Notes under the pieces: generated by a model
Database searches by the model: none
What the model saw: the letters and a program-made list of their open reading frames with translations, nothing else
What the model was told of the DNA's origin: nothing
Shown: piece by piece, positions 8,745 to 20,712 of the stretch
How positions within the stretch are numbered: position 1 is the first letter of the stretch
Layout of the letters: each line of letters begins with the position of its first letter
Program-made: the position numbers and the translations under genes
Assembly (NCBI RefSeq): GCF_009932475.1
Contig: NZ_BJOV01000005.1
Span: 1,922,001-1,986,000, forward strand
Direction: 5' to 3'
From: Gordonia spumicola
GTDB lineage: Bacteria; Actinomycetota; Actinomycetes; Mycobacteriales; Mycobacteriaceae
DNA: 64,000 nt

Positions 8745-10253
8745 TCAGGCGCCGCAGGCGGCGAGGACGAGTTCCTTCACGCGCGCCGGATCGGCCTGGC
8801 CGCGAGTGGCCTTCATGACGTCGCCGACGATCTTGCCTGCGGCCTGGACCTTGCCGCTCCGGATCTTGTCGGCGATGTCGGGGTTGGCGGCGAGCGCCTC
8901 GTCGACGGCCTTCTGGAGGGCCGAGTCGTCGCGGACCACTTCGAGACCGCGGTCGGCGACGATCTGGGCCGGTTCGCCTTCACCGTCGAGGACGGCGACG
9001 ACCACCTGCTGTGCGAGCTTGTTCGTCAACTTGCCGTCGGCGACGAGCCCGATCACCTCGGCGACCTGCTTCGGCGTGATCGACAGGTCAGCGAGCTCCA
9101 CCTCGCGAGTGTTGGCCTGCTGCGCGAGGAACGACACCCACCAGCTGCGTGCGGCGTCGGCGGGAGCGCCGGCCTCGGCCGTCGCGATGATGAGGTCGAC
9201 GGCCCCGACGTTCACGAGGTCGCGCATGACCTCGTCGGACACGCCCCACTCCGCCTGGATGCGCGCTCGGCGGACCCACGGCAGCTCCGGCAGCGTCGCA
9301 CGGATCGACTCGACCCACTCGGGATCGGCGATCACCGGCGGCAGGTCGGGCTCGGGGAAGTACCGGTAGTCCTCGGCGGTCTCCTTGCGGCGACCGGCCG
9401 ACGTGGTCCCGTCCGTCTCGTGGAAGTGGCGCGTCTCCTGGATGATCTCGCCGCCCGCCGACAGCACCGCGCCCTGGCGGCCCATCTCGAATCGGACCGC
9501 GACCTCGACGCTCTTGAGCGAGTTGACGTTCTTCGTCTCGGTGCGGGTGCCGAACTCGGTGGCATCCTTGTCCATCAACGACAGGTTCACGTCGCAGCGC
9601 ATCGAGCCCTGGTCCATGCGGACGTCCGACACGTCGAGCGACTTCAGGAGGTCGCGCAGGGCCGTCACATATGCGCGCGCCACCTCGGGTGCCCGTTCGC
9701 CCGCGCCCTCGATGGGTCGGGTGACGATCTCGACAAGCGGCACACCCGCGCGGTTGTAGTCGAGCAGCGAGTGGCTGGCTCCGTGGATGCGGCCGGTGCT
9801 TCCGCCGATGTGCAGCGACTTCCCGGTGTCCTCCTCCATGTGCGCGCGCTCGATCTCCACCCGCCACACGGTGCCGTCGGCCAGGTTGACGTCGAGGTGG
9901 CCGTCGTAGGCGATTGGCTCGTCGTACTGGCTGATCTGGTAGTTCTTCGGCTGGTCCGGGTAGAAGTAGTTCTTCCGGGCGAACACGCTCGACTCACGGA
10001 TCGAACAGTTCAACGCGAGACCGATCTTGACTGCTGACTCGATGGCCTTCGCGTTCGCGACAGGCAAAGCGCCCGGGAGCGCCAGGCACGACGGGCACAC
10101 CTGGGCGTTCGGGTCGCCGCCGAAGGTCGTCGGGCAACCGCAGAACATCTTGGTCTCGGTGCCCAGTTCGACGTGGACCTCCATGCCCATGACCGGGTTG
10201 TACGCCGCGATGACGTCGTCGAAATCCATCAGGTCGTCGGTAGCCGCACTCAT
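8745..10253 (-). CDS. gatB: Aspartyl/glutamyl-tRNA(Asn/Gln) amidotransferase subunit B
   Basis: GatB is the kinase and tRNA-binding subunit of the GatCAB complex, which converts Glu-tRNA(Gln) and Asp-tRNA(Asn) to the correct amide forms. The 502-residue protein has the zinc-site region [11 protein letters not shown]...[11 protein letters not shown] near the start, the central kinase/cradle domain, and the C-terminal YqeY-like tail domain. The ATG at 10253 was chosen on family similarity; an in-frame ATG at 10262 is nearly as good. gatB is separated from gatCA (15.5-17.3 kb) by pfkA and an inserted block; in M. tuberculosis only pfkA intervenes. Confidence 0.96.
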   Translation of the reverse strand: MSAATDDLMDFDDVIAAYNPVMGMEVHVELGTETKMFCGCPTTFGGDPNAQVCPSCLALPGALPVANAKAIESAVKIGLALNCSIRESSVFARKNYFYPDQPKNYQISQYDEPIAYDGHLDVNLADGTVWRVEIERAHMEEDTGKSLHIGGSTGRIHGASHSLLDYNRAGVPLVEIVTRPIEGAGERAPEVARAYVTALRDLLKSLDVSDVRMDQGSMRCDVNLSLMDKDATEFGTRTETKNVNSLKSVEVAVRFEMGRQGAVLSAGGEIIQETRHFHETDGTTSAGRRKETAEDYRYFPEPDLPPVIADPEWVESIRATLPELPWVRRARIQAEWGVSDEVMRDLVNVGAVDLIIATAEAGAPADAARSWWVSFLAQQANTREVELADLSITPKQVAEVIGLVADGKLTNKLAQQVVVAVLDGEGEPAQIVADRGLEVVRDDSALQKAVDEALAANPDIADKIRSGKVQAAGKIVGDVMKATRGQADPARVKELVLAACGA

Positions 10254-10381
10254 GGCGTCCATCGTATCTGGGGGTCGAGATCGGGGATTGTCCCGATGCC
10301 CGTTAACGCCTCGCGTCCATACCGTTGAGACATGGATCGACGGCGACCCGCCCGATCCGAACTCCCCCGAGAGGACACGCC

Positions 10382-10573
10382 ATGACCACCGCAGCCAAGC
10401 GCCTGCACCGCTCCCGCACCGACAAGTGGATGGGCGGTGTCGCGGGCGGCATCGCCGACTACTTCGGCGTCGACTCCACCTGGGTGCGCATCGCCTTCGT
10501 CGCATCGATGCTGCTGCCCGGCCCCCAGGTGCTGCTCTACCTCGTCCTGTGGCTGGTCATCCCGCAGGACTGA
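10382..10573 (+). CDS. Small PspC-domain membrane protein
   Basis: This 63-residue protein is essentially one PspC domain: [26 protein letters not shown] followed by a hydrophobic hairpin (about residues 40-60). PspC domains are membrane stress sensors in the phage-shock response, and stand-alone short forms are common in actinobacteria. The ATG at 10382 has an AGAGGA site at a good distance. It is divergent from gatB and convergent with pfkA, and probably monocistronic. Confidence 0.85.
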   Translation: MTTAAKRLHRSRTDKWMGGVAGGIADYFGVDSTWVRIAFVASMLLPGPQVLLYLVLWLVIPQD

Positions 10574-10588
10574 CCTGCGCGGCGACAG

Positions 10589-11620
10589 TCAGCCGAAGAT
10601 GGCTCGGGCCCCGAGATACTGCTCGAGCGGGACGTTCTTGGTGTGGCCGACGGCCTCGGAGAACGGGACGCGTTCGACGCTCATTCCGCGGAGGGCGACC
10701 ATCTGTCCCCAGGCCCCGTCGGCCACCATGTTGCTGACCGCCTGCCCGAAACGGGTTCCCAGCACCCGGTCCCACGCCGACGGGACGCCGCCCCGCTGAA
10801 TGTGGCCGAGCACCGTCGCACGCGTCTCGATTCCGGTCTTCTCCTCGATGAGCGGGGCCAGGATCTCGGCGATGCCGCCGAGTCGGGGACGGTTGAAGCC
10901 GTCCAGCCCCTTGTGGGAATGCGCCTCGTCCATGTCGGGGAGAGTGAAGCCCTCCGCCACCACGACCATCGGTGAGCGGCCGCGGTCCTGGACGCTGCGC
11001 ACCCACTCGCAGATCTGCTCGAGACTCTCCGGGTGCTCGGGGATCAGGATCGCGTGTGCGCCGCCTGCCGTGCCCGCGAACATCGCTATCCAGCCCGCAT
11101 GCCTGCCCATCACCTCCAAGACCATGCAGCGCTTGTGGGAGTTGCCCGTGGTCCGGAGTCGGTCGACGGCCTCGGTCGCGATCTCGACGGCGGTGTTGAA
11201 ACCGAACGTGTAGTCGGTGGCTTCGAGATCGTTGTCGATGGTCTTCGGCACACCGACCACCGGGATCCCGTCCTCGTACAGCCGATTCGCGGCGGCCATC
11301 GTGCCGTCGCCGCCGATCGCGATCACGCCGTCGACGCCGAGCCTGCGCATGTGGCTCTTGATGTTGTCCGGGGTGCCGTCCGGTTCGGTGTACGGACCGA
11401 AGCGGCTCGTCCCGAGGATCGTGCCGCCCTGCGACGAGATGCCGCGGACCACGCCGCGGTCGAGGGACATCACGTCGCCGTACACGAGGCCGCGGTATCC
11501 GCGGAGATAGCCGACGAACTCCTGGTCGTGCAGCGTCTCACCTTGAAGCACCGTCCCGCGGATCACCGCGTTGAGGCCGGGGCAGTCGCCTCCGGAGGTC
11601 AGGATGCCGAAACGGCCCAT
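10589..11620 (-). CDS. pfkA: 6-phosphofructokinase
   Basis: PfkA phosphorylates fructose 6-phosphate, the committing step of glycolysis. The 343-residue protein, the same length as M. tuberculosis PfkA, shows the nucleotide loop TSGGDCPG at residues 8-15, GGDGT at 103-107 and the catalytic PKTIDND at 125-131. Glycine after GGD is the usual mark of an ATP-using enzyme (PPi enzymes have Asp), whereas the lysine of PKTIDND is shared with the PPi-type and mixed group III. ATP use is therefore likely but not certain. The ATG at 11620 has a GAGAGGA site. Confidence 0.95.
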   Translation of the reverse strand: MGRFGILTSGGDCPGLNAVIRGTVLQGETLHDQEFVGYLRGYRGLVYGDVMSLDRGVVRGISSQGGTILGTSRFGPYTEPDGTPDNIKSHMRRLGVDGVIAIGGDGTMAAANRLYEDGIPVVGVPKTIDNDLEATDYTFGFNTAVEIATEAVDRLRTTGNSHKRCMVLEVMGRHAGWIAMFAGTAGGAHAILIPEHPESLEQICEWVRSVQDRGRSPMVVVAEGFTLPDMDEAHSHKGLDGFNRPRLGGIAEILAPLIEEKTGIETRATVLGHIQRGGVPSAWDRVLGTRFGQAVSNMVADGAWGQMVALRGMSVERVPFSEAVGHTKNVPLEQYLGARAIFG

Positions 11621-11708
11621 CGCGCAAGTCCTCTCACGTCGCCGCGGGGCGCCCATCGCGCCACCGTCGACCGGTTCCATGACAACACTTTTCGCGGCGA
11701 CGCGGAGG

Positions 11709-12350
11709 CTACTTGAGTCCGTTCTCGTACGCGAAGACGACGGCCTGTGCCCGATCGCGCAGTCCGAGTTTGGCGAGCACGTTGCTGACGTGCGTCTTGA
11801 CGGTCTGCTCGGACACGAACAGTTCGGTCGCGATCTCCGCGTTCGACTTCCCGTCCGCGACGCATCCGAGCACTTCCCGCTCGCGGGGCGTCAGGACATC
11901 GGCCGCCGCCGACGCCGGCCGCGTCGCACGCGAGGTGACCTCGGCTATGAGCCGTCGCGTCACAGACGGCGCCAACAGCGCGTCGCCGGCCGCGACGACG
12001 CGGACCGCGCGCACAAGTTCGTCCGCGGGCGCGTCTTTGAGCATGAATCCGGACGCACCGATCCGCAGGGCGGAGTACACGTAGTCGTCGATGTCGAACG
12101 TCGTCAGCATCAGCACGCGAGTGGGCGACCCGCTGGAGATGATCTGCTCGGCGGCCCACAGTCCGTCCCGCCGCGGCATCCGCACGTCCATCAGGACCAC
12201 GTCTGGCCGCAGCCGGGTGCACACGTCGACCGCCGCGACACCGTCTTCCGCGTCCCCGAGCACCGAGATGTCGGGCGCCGCGTTCAAGAGAGCGGCGAAA
12301 CCCGCTCGCACCATCGCCTGATCGTCGGCGATCACCACAGTCACAGCCAC
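11709..12350 (-). CDS. NarL/LuxR-family two-component response regulator
   Basis: The 213-residue protein has an N-terminal receiver domain with acidic pocket ADD (8-10) and phosphoacceptor Asp55 in VVLMDVRMP, then a C-terminal LuxR-type helix-turn-helix (LTPREREVLGCVADGKSNAEIA). It is the partner of the histidine kinase encoded immediately upstream with a gap of ten bases. Closest family resemblance is to DesR/LiaR-type regulators. Target genes are unknown; the divergent phospholipase gene upstream of the kinase is a candidate by position. Confidence 0.92.
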   Translation of the reverse strand: MAVTVVIADDQAMVRAGFAALLNAAPDISVLGDAEDGVAAVDVCTRLRPDVVLMDVRMPRRDGLWAAEQIISSGSPTRVLMLTTFDIDDYVYSALRIGASGFMLKDAPADELVRAVRVVAAGDALLAPSVTRRLIAEVTSRATRPASAAADVLTPREREVLGCVADGKSNAEIATELFVSEQTVKTHVSNVLAKLGLRDRAQAVVFAYENGLK

Positions 12351-12360
12351 TCTGACGAGC

Positions 12361-13578
12361 CTATCGAGTGGGCAGCGGGATGCGGGCGGTGACCGCGAAC
12401 CCGCCGTCCGACGTCGGACCGTGCGTCAGCTCGCCGCCCACGGCGGACGCCCGCTCGTTCATCCCGACCAGCCCGTGTCCACTGCCCGCACCGTCCGGCT
12501 CGGCGACGGCCGGACCGTTCACGATCGACACGATCACGTCGGCCCCGTCGCGGTCCAGGCGGACGACCACCTGGGCTCCGGGCGCGTGACGAGCGGCGTT
12601 GGTCACCGACTCCTGCACGATCCGGTACGCGGCGGCTCCCGCCGCGCCGGGGTCGCCCCATCGGTCGACGCGGTCGGCGAAGTCGATGTCGACTCCCGCG
12701 GCCCTGGCCGACGCGACCAGCTCCGGGAGGTCGTCGACGCCCTGCATCGGAGTCAGCTCGACGTCGGCGTCGCCGTCGGACGGCCGCAGCACGCCGAGGA
12801 GTTGTCGCACCTCGTCCAGCGACTGGCGGGCGGCGTCGGCGATCGCCGTGAACTCGGCGTCGGCCCCCGGGCCGATCGTCTCGGCGGGATCGGCCGCGGC
12901 GAGACGGTACTTCGCGGTCTGCGACATCACCACCACCATCGACATGCGATGGGCCACCACATCGTGCAGTTCGCGTGCGATCCGCGCCCGTTCAGCCAGC
13001 ACCGCTTCCCTCGCCTGGGCGTGCTCGGCCACCACCGACCGTTCGGCGATCACCTTCTGCGCGGACATGCGGTAGCGCACGAACGACGTCCCGATGGCGA
13101 CGACGACCAGCGCGAAGATCCACCCGATGCGCATGTCCGGGGTGAGCCCGACGACAAACGCCCCCGCGGTGATCAGCGTGAGGACCGGGACCTTGTCGAG
13201 CGGCTGTGTCAGCAGACCCGCGAAGGTCATGACGAGCAGCGTGATGAACATGGGGATCGGCATCGGCATCGGCGCGTTCGACGCCGGGAACAGGCTCGCG
13301 ACCGCAGCCGTCACGGTCACCATCGCCCAGCCGACACGCACGGCTCTCGGTCCGGCGAACACGAACGCCAACGACCACGCCGACCCCGCGGCGAACACCG
13401 GCAGGAGGAAGGCGGCGATGTCGTGGGTCTCGGCCGTCGTCGGCCAGGTGATCGCGGTGAACGTCGCGGCGAGCAGCAGCCCGATCCAGTTCCGGCGACT
13501 GTCGAGGTATCGACGGACCGCCGGGTCGGGCACGGCGTCGAACGACACGCGTTCGATCGCGCGGCGAGCTCGGGACAA
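12361..13578 (-). CDS. Two-component sensor histidine kinase (HisKA_3 type)
   Basis: The protein of about 405 residues has an N-terminal membrane region with roughly five or six hydrophobic segments and almost no extracellular domain. A dimerisation/phosphoacceptor box follows (RARIARELHDVVAHRMS, His in ELHD), then a HATPase domain ending with GSGHGLVGMNERA. It should phosphorylate the adjacent NarL-type regulator. The start is uncertain: TTG at 13578 has GAGGGG eight bases upstream, whereas GTG at 13587 sits directly on that site. The mostly membrane-embedded sensor suggests an intramembrane or envelope-stress signal. Confidence 0.85.
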   Translation of the reverse strand: MSRARRAIERVSFDAVPDPAVRRYLDSRRNWIGLLLAATFTAITWPTTAETHDIAAFLLPVFAAGSAWSLAFVFAGPRAVRVGWAMVTVTAAVASLFPASNAPMPMPIPMFITLLVMTFAGLLTQPLDKVPVLTLITAGAFVVGLTPDMRIGWIFALVVVAIGTSFVRYRMSAQKVIAERSVVAEHAQAREAVLAERARIARELHDVVAHRMSMVVVMSQTAKYRLAAADPAETIGPGADAEFTAIADAARQSLDEVRQLLGVLRPSDGDADVELTPMQGVDDLPELVASARAAGVDIDFADRVDRWGDPGAAGAAAYRIVQESVTNAARHAPGAQVVVRLDRDGADVIVSIVNGPAVAEPDGAGSGHGLVGMNERASAVGGELTHGPTSDGGFAVTARIPLPTR

Positions 13579-13753
13579 CGTTTTCACCCCTCGACCGTAG
13601 ATCGCCGACCGGGGCTGCCGCCTCCCCCGTGAGAGGGAGATCGGCCCTCGCCCGCGAGGGTGACGTCGACCGGTCGGGTCACCGGTGAGTACTGCGGCAC
13701 AATCGCTTTCGCGGGCGATCCGCCGCGGTGCCCGCCGACGCGACCGTTGATCC

Positions 13754-14362
13754 ATGACCGAGAAGCTGACCGTCCGCATCGTCGTCCGACGCATCGTCAC
13801 CGCCGTCGCCGTCTCCGTGTTCGCCACCGTCGTCCTGGGTTCGGCCGCCGTCGCGTCCGCGTCGTCCGTGGCGCCTCCCGGTGTCGGACCGGTGACCAAT
13901 CCGACCGAGCGCGCCGTCGCCGCCCTGGTGGGCGAGCACCCCGAAGACGCGCTGTACACGCTGCCCGACGATTTCGTCCGGGTGGTCGGCTACCGGCCCG
14001 TCATCGAGGCCGGGCGGCCCGCGAACCCGTGGGGCGGGTGCTCCAGTCCGATACCGCTGCCCGACCGTTTCGAGCCCGCGTGCCGCAGCCACGACTTCGG
14101 GTACGACCTGCTCCGGTACGGCGACCGCACCGGAGAGCCCGCCGCCGCGTGGGCGCGTCGCGCGCTCGACCAGATGCTGGTGAACGCCATGCACGCCGTG
14201 TGCACCGATCCGCTGTGCGACATGTCCGCGGGGCTCGCGGACGGCGGCCTGACCGTGAACTCGTGGCGGCAGGGCTGGTCGGCTCCGTCGTCGGAGTCCG
14301 CCGCGGATGTCGCGTCGACGACCGTCGTCCGCCTCACCGAGACGATGGCGGGACGACGATGA
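13754..14362 (+). CDS. Secreted phospholipase A2-like protein
   Basis: This 202-residue protein has a Sec signal peptide (hydrophobic residues about 14-35, cleavage likely after ASA or ASS near 36-38). The mature part contains CRSHDFGYD at 110-118, matching the catalytic His-Asp pair (His113-Asp114) of prokaryotic phospholipase A2 enzymes such as that of Streptomyces violaceoruber, and a preceding WGGCSS segment that could help bind calcium. Predicted activity is extracellular release of sn-2 fatty acids from phospholipids. Its stop overlaps the start of the next gene (ATGA), so the two are co-translated. It is divergent from the kinase gene. Confidence 0.75.
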   Translation: MTEKLTVRIVVRRIVTAVAVSVFATVVLGSAAVASASSVAPPGVGPVTNPTERAVAALVGEHPEDALYTLPDDFVRVVGYRPVIEAGRPANPWGGCSSPIPLPDRFEPACRSHDFGYDLLRYGDRTGEPAAAWARRALDQMLVNAMHAVCTDPLCDMSAGLADGGLTVNSWRQGWSAPSSESAADVASTTVVRLTETMAGRR

Positions 14363-15528
14363 CCGCGCGCACACCCGTCGTCGTCGGCGGTGTGGTCGGC
14401 TGGGCCCTCGCGCTCGCACCGGGCCAGCTCCCCCATCCCGCGCTCCTGACTGCAGCGGTCGGGACGGTGCTCATGCTCGTCGGGATGGGTGTCGGGGGCT
14501 GTTGCGCCCTGGTCGCCGGACGGCGAAGGCCGATCACGCGGCGGATGCTGCTGTGCTCCGCCGCGGTCTCCGTCCTGCTGGTCGTGGCGTCCCACCGATG
14601 GCAGGTGCGAGTGGCGGACGGCATCGGCGTCGCCGCGCCCGGCCCGGAGTGGATCGCCGCGTCCGCCGGGATCCCGCTCGCCGTCGCGGCCGCGGTCGCG
14701 GTGGTCCCCGGTCGGGTGTGGGCGGTCGGCGCGGTCGTCGCCGCCCTCATCGGAGCCCCCGCCGCCCGGGCACACGCCGCCGAACCCGACGTCCCGGCCG
14801 ACCCGGCGATCACCTACTCGCGCCTCGACCGCTCGTCGGACGTCGACGCCCGAGCCCGCGACCTCGTGGCACGGTGGGCTCGCAAGCCCGCAACGAGCGC
14901 GGTCGTCGTCATCGTCCCGACCGGTTCGGGGTGGGTCGACACGAGCGCGGTCACCGGTTTCGAGGAACGGTTCCACGGCGACGTCGCGTTCGTGGCGATG
15001 CAGTACTCGGCGGTCCCGTCCTGGCAGGCGTATCTGACGTCGCCGGACGCGGCGACCGACTCGGCGATCGCCGTCGTCCGGGCGCTCGACCAGCGTCTCC
15101 GCACGCTGCCGACACGACCCGATGTGTACGTCTTCGGCCAGAGCCTCGGCGCGATCGGCGCCGACGCGGCCCGGGGATGGGCCGACCGGGCGGGGGTCCG
15201 CCTCACCGGCACGGTGCTGTCGGGGCCGCCCGCGGGCACCGTCGAGCCCCTTCCCGACTGCGCTCGACGCACGGTCCTGGCGAACGCGACGGATCCCGTC
15301 GTCGACGCCGACGCGTCACTGCTGTGGCGCCCGCCCACGCGGGACGTGACGACGATCGGGGCCCCGCGCGCAGCCGCGCCGTGGATTCCGGGCGTCTCGT
15401 TTGTCGGGACGGCCCTCGACCTGGCCGTCTCCCTGGACGGCCCGGTCGGCACCGGCCACCACTACGGCGTCGAGCAGGGGCTCGCCGCCGCTCCGTGTCA
15501 GGCGATCGGTCCGCGAGCCGCCTCGTAG
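14359..15528 (+). CDS. Membrane-anchored alpha/beta hydrolase (Abhydrolase_9 family)
   Basis: The 389-residue protein starts with several hydrophobic segments (residues about 7-75 and 100-135), followed by a hydrolase domain with the nucleophile motif FGQSLG (Ser262) and a C-terminal HHYG that may supply the histidine. It fits the actinobacterial Abhydrolase_9 family, in which an N-terminal membrane domain precedes an esterase-like domain. Lipid hydrolysis is plausible because it is translationally coupled (ATGA overlap) to the secreted phospholipase A2-like gene. Its 3' end overlaps the convergent gatA gene by 31 bases. Confidence 0.75.
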   Translation: MTARTPVVVGGVVGWALALAPGQLPHPALLTAAVGTVLMLVGMGVGGCCALVAGRRRPITRRMLLCSAAVSVLLVVASHRWQVRVADGIGVAAPGPEWIAASAGIPLAVAAAVAVVPGRVWAVGAVVAALIGAPAARAHAAEPDVPADPAITYSRLDRSSDVDARARDLVARWARKPATSAVVVIVPTGSGWVDTSAVTGFEERFHGDVAFVAMQYSAVPSWQAYLTSPDAATDSAIAVVRALDQRLRTLPTRPDVYVFGQSLGAIGADAARGWADRAGVRLTGTVLSGPPAGTVEPLPDCARRTVLANATDPVVDADASLLWRPPTRDVTTIGAPRAAAPWIPGVSFVGTALDLAVSLDGPVGTGHHYGVEQGLAAAPCQAIGPRAAS

Positions 15529-16997
15529 GCCGCACCGATGCGGTACAGGCGGTCGTCGGCCAGCGCGGGCGCCATGATCTGCAGGCCGACCGGCAGGACG
15601 GCTCCGCCGTCGGACGCCGTGCCCGACGGCACCGACATCGCGGCGGTGCCCGCCAGGTTCACCGGCAACGTGCACAGGTCGAACAGGTACATCGCGAGCG
15701 GATCGTCGACCTTCTCCCCGAGCTTGAACGCGGTGGTCGGCGTGGTCGGCGAGATCAGGACGTCGACGTCGGCGTAGGCCTTCGCGAAGTCCTGTGCGAT
15801 GAGCGTGCGGACCTTCTGGGCCTGACCGTAGTAGGCGTCGTAGTAGCCGGAGCTGAGCGCGTAGGTGCCGATCATGATGCGGCGCTTGACCTCGGGGCCG
15901 AAGCCCGCGGCGCGGGTGAGCGCCATGACCTCGTCTGCACTGTGCGTGCCGTCGTCGCCGACGCGCAGGCCGTATCGCATCGCGTCGAACCGGGCGAGGT
16001 TGCTCGACACCTCCGACGGCAGGATCAGGTAGTAGGCGCCGAGGGCGTACGAGAAGTTCGGGCAGTCGACCTCGACGATCGTCGCGCCGAGCGAGGTGAG
16101 CGTCGCGCACGCCTGCTGGAACGACTCCAGGACACCCGCCTGATAGCCCTCGCCCTGCAGCTGTTTGACGACGCCGATCCGGACACCGGTCAGGTCGCCC
16201 GTCGCGCCGGCACGGGCTGCACCGACAACGTCGGGCACCGGCACGTCGATCGACGTGGAGTCGCGGGGATCGTGACCGGCGATCACCTCGTGCAGCATCG
16301 CGGTGTCGAGCACGGTACGACCGCACGGGCCGCCCTGGTCGAGCGACGACGCGCACGCGACGAGCCCGTAGCGGGAGACGGTGCCGTAGGTCGGCTTCAC
16401 CCCGACCGTCGCGGTCACGGCCGCGGGCTGCCGGATCGAACCGCCGGTGTCGGTGCCTATGGCGAGCGGGGCCTGGAACGACGCGAGCGCGGCCGCGCTG
16501 CCGCCGCCCGAACCGCCGGGGATGCGGTCGACGTCCCACGGGTTGCGCGTGATCTGGTACGCCGAGTTCTCGGTCGACGAGCCCATCGCGAACTCGTCCA
16601 TGTTGGTCTTGCCGAGGATCGGGATGCCCGCCGCGCGCAGACGCTGCGTCAGCGTCGCGTCGTACGGCGACACCCAGCCCTCGAGGATCTTCGAACCGCA
16701 GGTGGTCGGCGCGTCGACGGTGGTGAACACGTCCTTCAACGCGATCGGCACACCGGCGAGGGCGCTCGGAGCCTGACCCGCGGCGATCGCCTCGTCGGCG
16801 GACTTCGCGGCGGCCAACGCCTCCGCGGCTCCGACGTGCAGAAATGCGCCGAGTTCAGAGTCGATCTCGGCGATCCGGTCGAGATGAGCCTGCGTGACCT
16901 CGACGGACGACAGTTCACGCGCGGCGATCTTTCCGGCGAGTTCGGCCGCGGTCAGACCGGTGATCTCACCGGCGGTGCGAGTGCTGGTCTCGGTCAC
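15498..16997 (-). CDS. gatA: Aspartyl/glutamyl-tRNA(Asn/Gln) amidotransferase subunit A
   Basis: GatA is the glutaminase/amidase subunit that releases ammonia from glutamine for the GatCAB transamidation. The 499-residue amidase-signature protein shows the catalytic lysine segment IPIALKDVF, the [11 protein letters not shown] glycine-serine loop and [11 protein letters not shown] holding the Ser-cisSer-Lys triad residues. The ATG at 16997 overlaps the gatC stop by four bases, the usual coupled arrangement. Confidence 0.97.
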   Translation of the reverse strand: MTETSTRTAGEITGLTAAELAGKIAARELSSVEVTQAHLDRIAEIDSELGAFLHVGAAEALAAAKSADEAIAAGQAPSALAGVPIALKDVFTTVDAPTTCGSKILEGWVSPYDATLTQRLRAAGIPILGKTNMDEFAMGSSTENSAYQITRNPWDVDRIPGGSGGGSAAALASFQAPLAIGTDTGGSIRQPAAVTATVGVKPTYGTVSRYGLVACASSLDQGGPCGRTVLDTAMLHEVIAGHDPRDSTSIDVPVPDVVGAARAGATGDLTGVRIGVVKQLQGEGYQAGVLESFQQACATLTSLGATIVEVDCPNFSYALGAYYLILPSEVSSNLARFDAMRYGLRVGDDGTHSADEVMALTRAAGFGPEVKRRIMIGTYALSSGYYDAYYGQAQKVRTLIAQDFAKAYADVDVLISPTTPTTAFKLGEKVDDPLAMYLFDLCTLPVNLAGTAAMSVPSGTASDGGAVLPVGLQIMAPALADDRLYRIGAAYEAARGPIA

Positions 16998-17308
16998 TGT
17001 TCCTCCCCGAGGATCTGCGGGACGGCGAATCGGTCCTGTTCGACGGCGGGCGCTCCCGACAGCGCCTCGTCCGGCGTCAACGACGGCGCGACGACGTCCG
17101 GGCGGAGGACGTTCCGCAGGTCGGCGGGGTGCGCCGTCGGCGGGACGTCGTCTGCGGCAACCTCGGCGACCTGCGCGACGTGTGTGAGGATCGAATTCAG
17201 CTGGCCTGCGTACTGGTCGAGCTCGGCGTCGCTCAACGCCAGCCGCGACAGGCGGGCCAGATGCGCGACCTCGTCACGACTGATTGCGGACTCGGGTTGC
17301 GATGACAT
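16994..17308 (-). CDS. gatC: Aspartyl/glutamyl-tRNA(Asn/Gln) amidotransferase subunit C
   Basis: GatC (104 residues) stabilises GatA and docks it to GatB. The family signature [19 protein letters not shown] is at the N-terminus, and the C-terminal half has the typical LRPDVV segment. It is the first gene of the gatCA operon and overlaps gatA by four bases. The divergent UPF0145 gene starts 132 bases away. Confidence 0.95.
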   Translation of the reverse strand: MSSQPESAISRDEVAHLARLSRLALSDAELDQYAGQLNSILTHVAQVAEVAADDVPPTAHPADLRNVLRPDVVAPSLTPDEALSGAPAVEQDRFAVPQILGEEQ

Positions 17309-17428
17309 AGCTCAAGGATATGGGACCGCCGTCGCCCGTCCGCACGCGCCTCCGCCACCCCGCGACATGTCCTCTGTTCGAATGAACGCTCGTCCGGTGC
17401 CGCGGTGGCCGTCCGCTCCGGAGGGCCG

Positions 17429-17434
17429 TAGCCT
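17429..17434 (+). promoter_or_regulatory. -10 element for leaderless UPF0145 gene
   Basis: TAGCCT ends exactly seven bases before the ATG at 17441, so the predicted first transcribed base is the A of the start codon. No Shine-Dalgarno sequence precedes the ATG, which supports leaderless initiation. Confidence 0.5.
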
Positions 17435-17440
17435 GAGTAC

Positions 17441-17839
17441 ATGATCATCGTCACGACGAATGAACTTCCCGGCTACCGGATCGAGCATGTCTTCGGCGAG
17501 TGCTTCGGCCTCACCGTGCGGTCTCGCCACATCGGATCGAACATCGGCGCCGGCCTGAAGTCGCTCGCGGGCGGTGAGCTCAAGGGCATCACCCAACTGC
17601 TCCACGAGTGCCGCCAGGAGGCGCTGAGCCGCCTGTCCGAGGAGGCGCAGGGACGCGGAGCGAACGCCGTCGTCGCGTTCCGCTTCGAGACCACCGAATA
17701 CGCCGGTGGCGGCGGGGTGGAAGTCTGCGCCTACGGCACCGCCGTCGGCGTCCGACCGGTCGACGGCCCGCATGCCGCTCAGCAGCACGCGCCGCAGGGC
17801 CAGCAGTTCGCGCCCGGCCAGCCCGCGCCGCAGCAGTAG
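17441..17839 (+). CDS. YbjQ/UPF0145 family protein
   Basis: This 132-residue protein matches the YbjQ family (UPF0145, also called DUF74 or putative heavy-metal-binding): TTNELPGYRIEHVFGECFGLTVRS, then the conserved GANAVVAFRFET segment. The family forms pentameric rings with a groove proposed to bind ligands; function is unproven. The last 25 residues are a Gln/Pro/Ala-rich tail not typical of the family. It ends six bases before the ACT-domain gene and is probably co-transcribed with it. Confidence 0.88.
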   Translation: MIIVTTNELPGYRIEHVFGECFGLTVRSRHIGSNIGAGLKSLAGGELKGITQLLHECRQEALSRLSEEAQGRGANAVVAFRFETTEYAGGGGVEVCAYGTAVGVRPVDGPHAAQQHAPQGQQFAPGQPAPQQ

Positions 17840-17845
17840 TCCACG

Positions 17846-18502
17846 GTGTCGTACCTACTGCGCCTTCGTCTGTCCGACCGCCCCGGCAGCCTCGGGATGC
17901 TCGCCGTGGAACTCGGCGCCGTCGGAGCGGACATCCAGTCCCTCGAAGTGGTCGAGCGGGGTGAGGGGTACGCGGTCGACGACATCGTCGTCGAACTGCC
18001 CCCCAACGCCTTGCCGGACACGCTGATCACCGCGGCCGAGAACGTCCACGACGTGCACGTCGAATCGTTGCGCCCCTTCTCCGACGTCCTCGACACTCAT
18101 CAGGAGCTCGAGCTGATCGACGACGTCGCCACCGCGGAGACCGACCGACTCCAGGTGCTCGTCGACCGCGCTCCCCGCGTGCTGCGCGCATCGTGGGCGA
18201 TGATCGTGGCACGCCCCGGAGCCGACGTGCTCACCCTGTTCGGTAGCCCGGGGGCTCCCGAGACGCCGCTCGAGCACGCCGACTGGCTTCCGTTGACGGC
18301 CGCGACCAGCTTCGACGACCTGTCGTGGGCTCCGCAGATCTGGCGTGACATGGACACCACCCTGGTGGCGGCGCCGCTCGGCGGCGGCGCGAAGGCCCTG
18401 CTGCTCGGCCGTACCGGCGGACCCGAGTTCCGCCCGTCCGAGGTGGCGCGTCTGGGCTATCTGACCGGCATCATCGGGACGGTCGTCGACCACGGCCGCT
18501 GA
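17846..18502 (+). CDS. ACT-domain protein (Rv3013-like)
   Basis: The 218-residue protein begins with an ACT domain (LLRLRLSDRPGSLGMLAVELGAVGADIQSLEVVERG, residues about 3-75), a fold that usually senses amino acids. The C-terminal portion has no recognised domain. M. tuberculosis Rv3013 occupies the same place between gatC and ligA. It starts at GTG 17846, six bases after the UPF0145 stop, and ends seven bases before the convergent ligA stop. A link to amino acid or tRNA amidation status is suggested only by the neighbours. Confidence 0.85.
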   Translation: MSYLLRLRLSDRPGSLGMLAVELGAVGADIQSLEVVERGEGYAVDDIVVELPPNALPDTLITAAENVHDVHVESLRPFSDVLDTHQELELIDDVATAETDRLQVLVDRAPRVLRASWAMIVARPGADVLTLFGSPGAPETPLEHADWLPLTAATSFDDLSWAPQIWRDMDTTLVAAPLGGGAKALLLGRTGGPEFRPSEVARLGYLTGIIGTVVDHGR

Positions 18503-18509
18503 GCGCCCG

Positions 18510-20699
<2,190 letters not shown>

Positions 20700-20700
20700 C

Positions 20701-20706
20701 TAGGTT
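20701..20706 (+). promoter_or_regulatory. -10 element for leaderless lipoprotein gene
   Basis: TAGGTT ends seven bases before the GTG at 20713, with a possible -35 TTGCCC (20677-20682) 18 bases further upstream. The transcript should begin on the start codon. Confidence 0.45.
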
Positions 20707-20712
20707 TGCCCG

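Noticed and set aside
10254-10505. N-terminal extension of gatB into the divergent PspC gene
   Set aside because: The extension is arginine/serine-rich shadow sequence and would cover a supported gene on the other strand; GatB homologues begin near 10253.
14307-17444. A 1045-codon open frame on the plus strand across gatA and gatC
   Set aside because: It is antisense to gatA and gatC, which have clear family motifs; the protein is arginine-rich and low-complexity, typical of a shadow frame in high-GC DNA.
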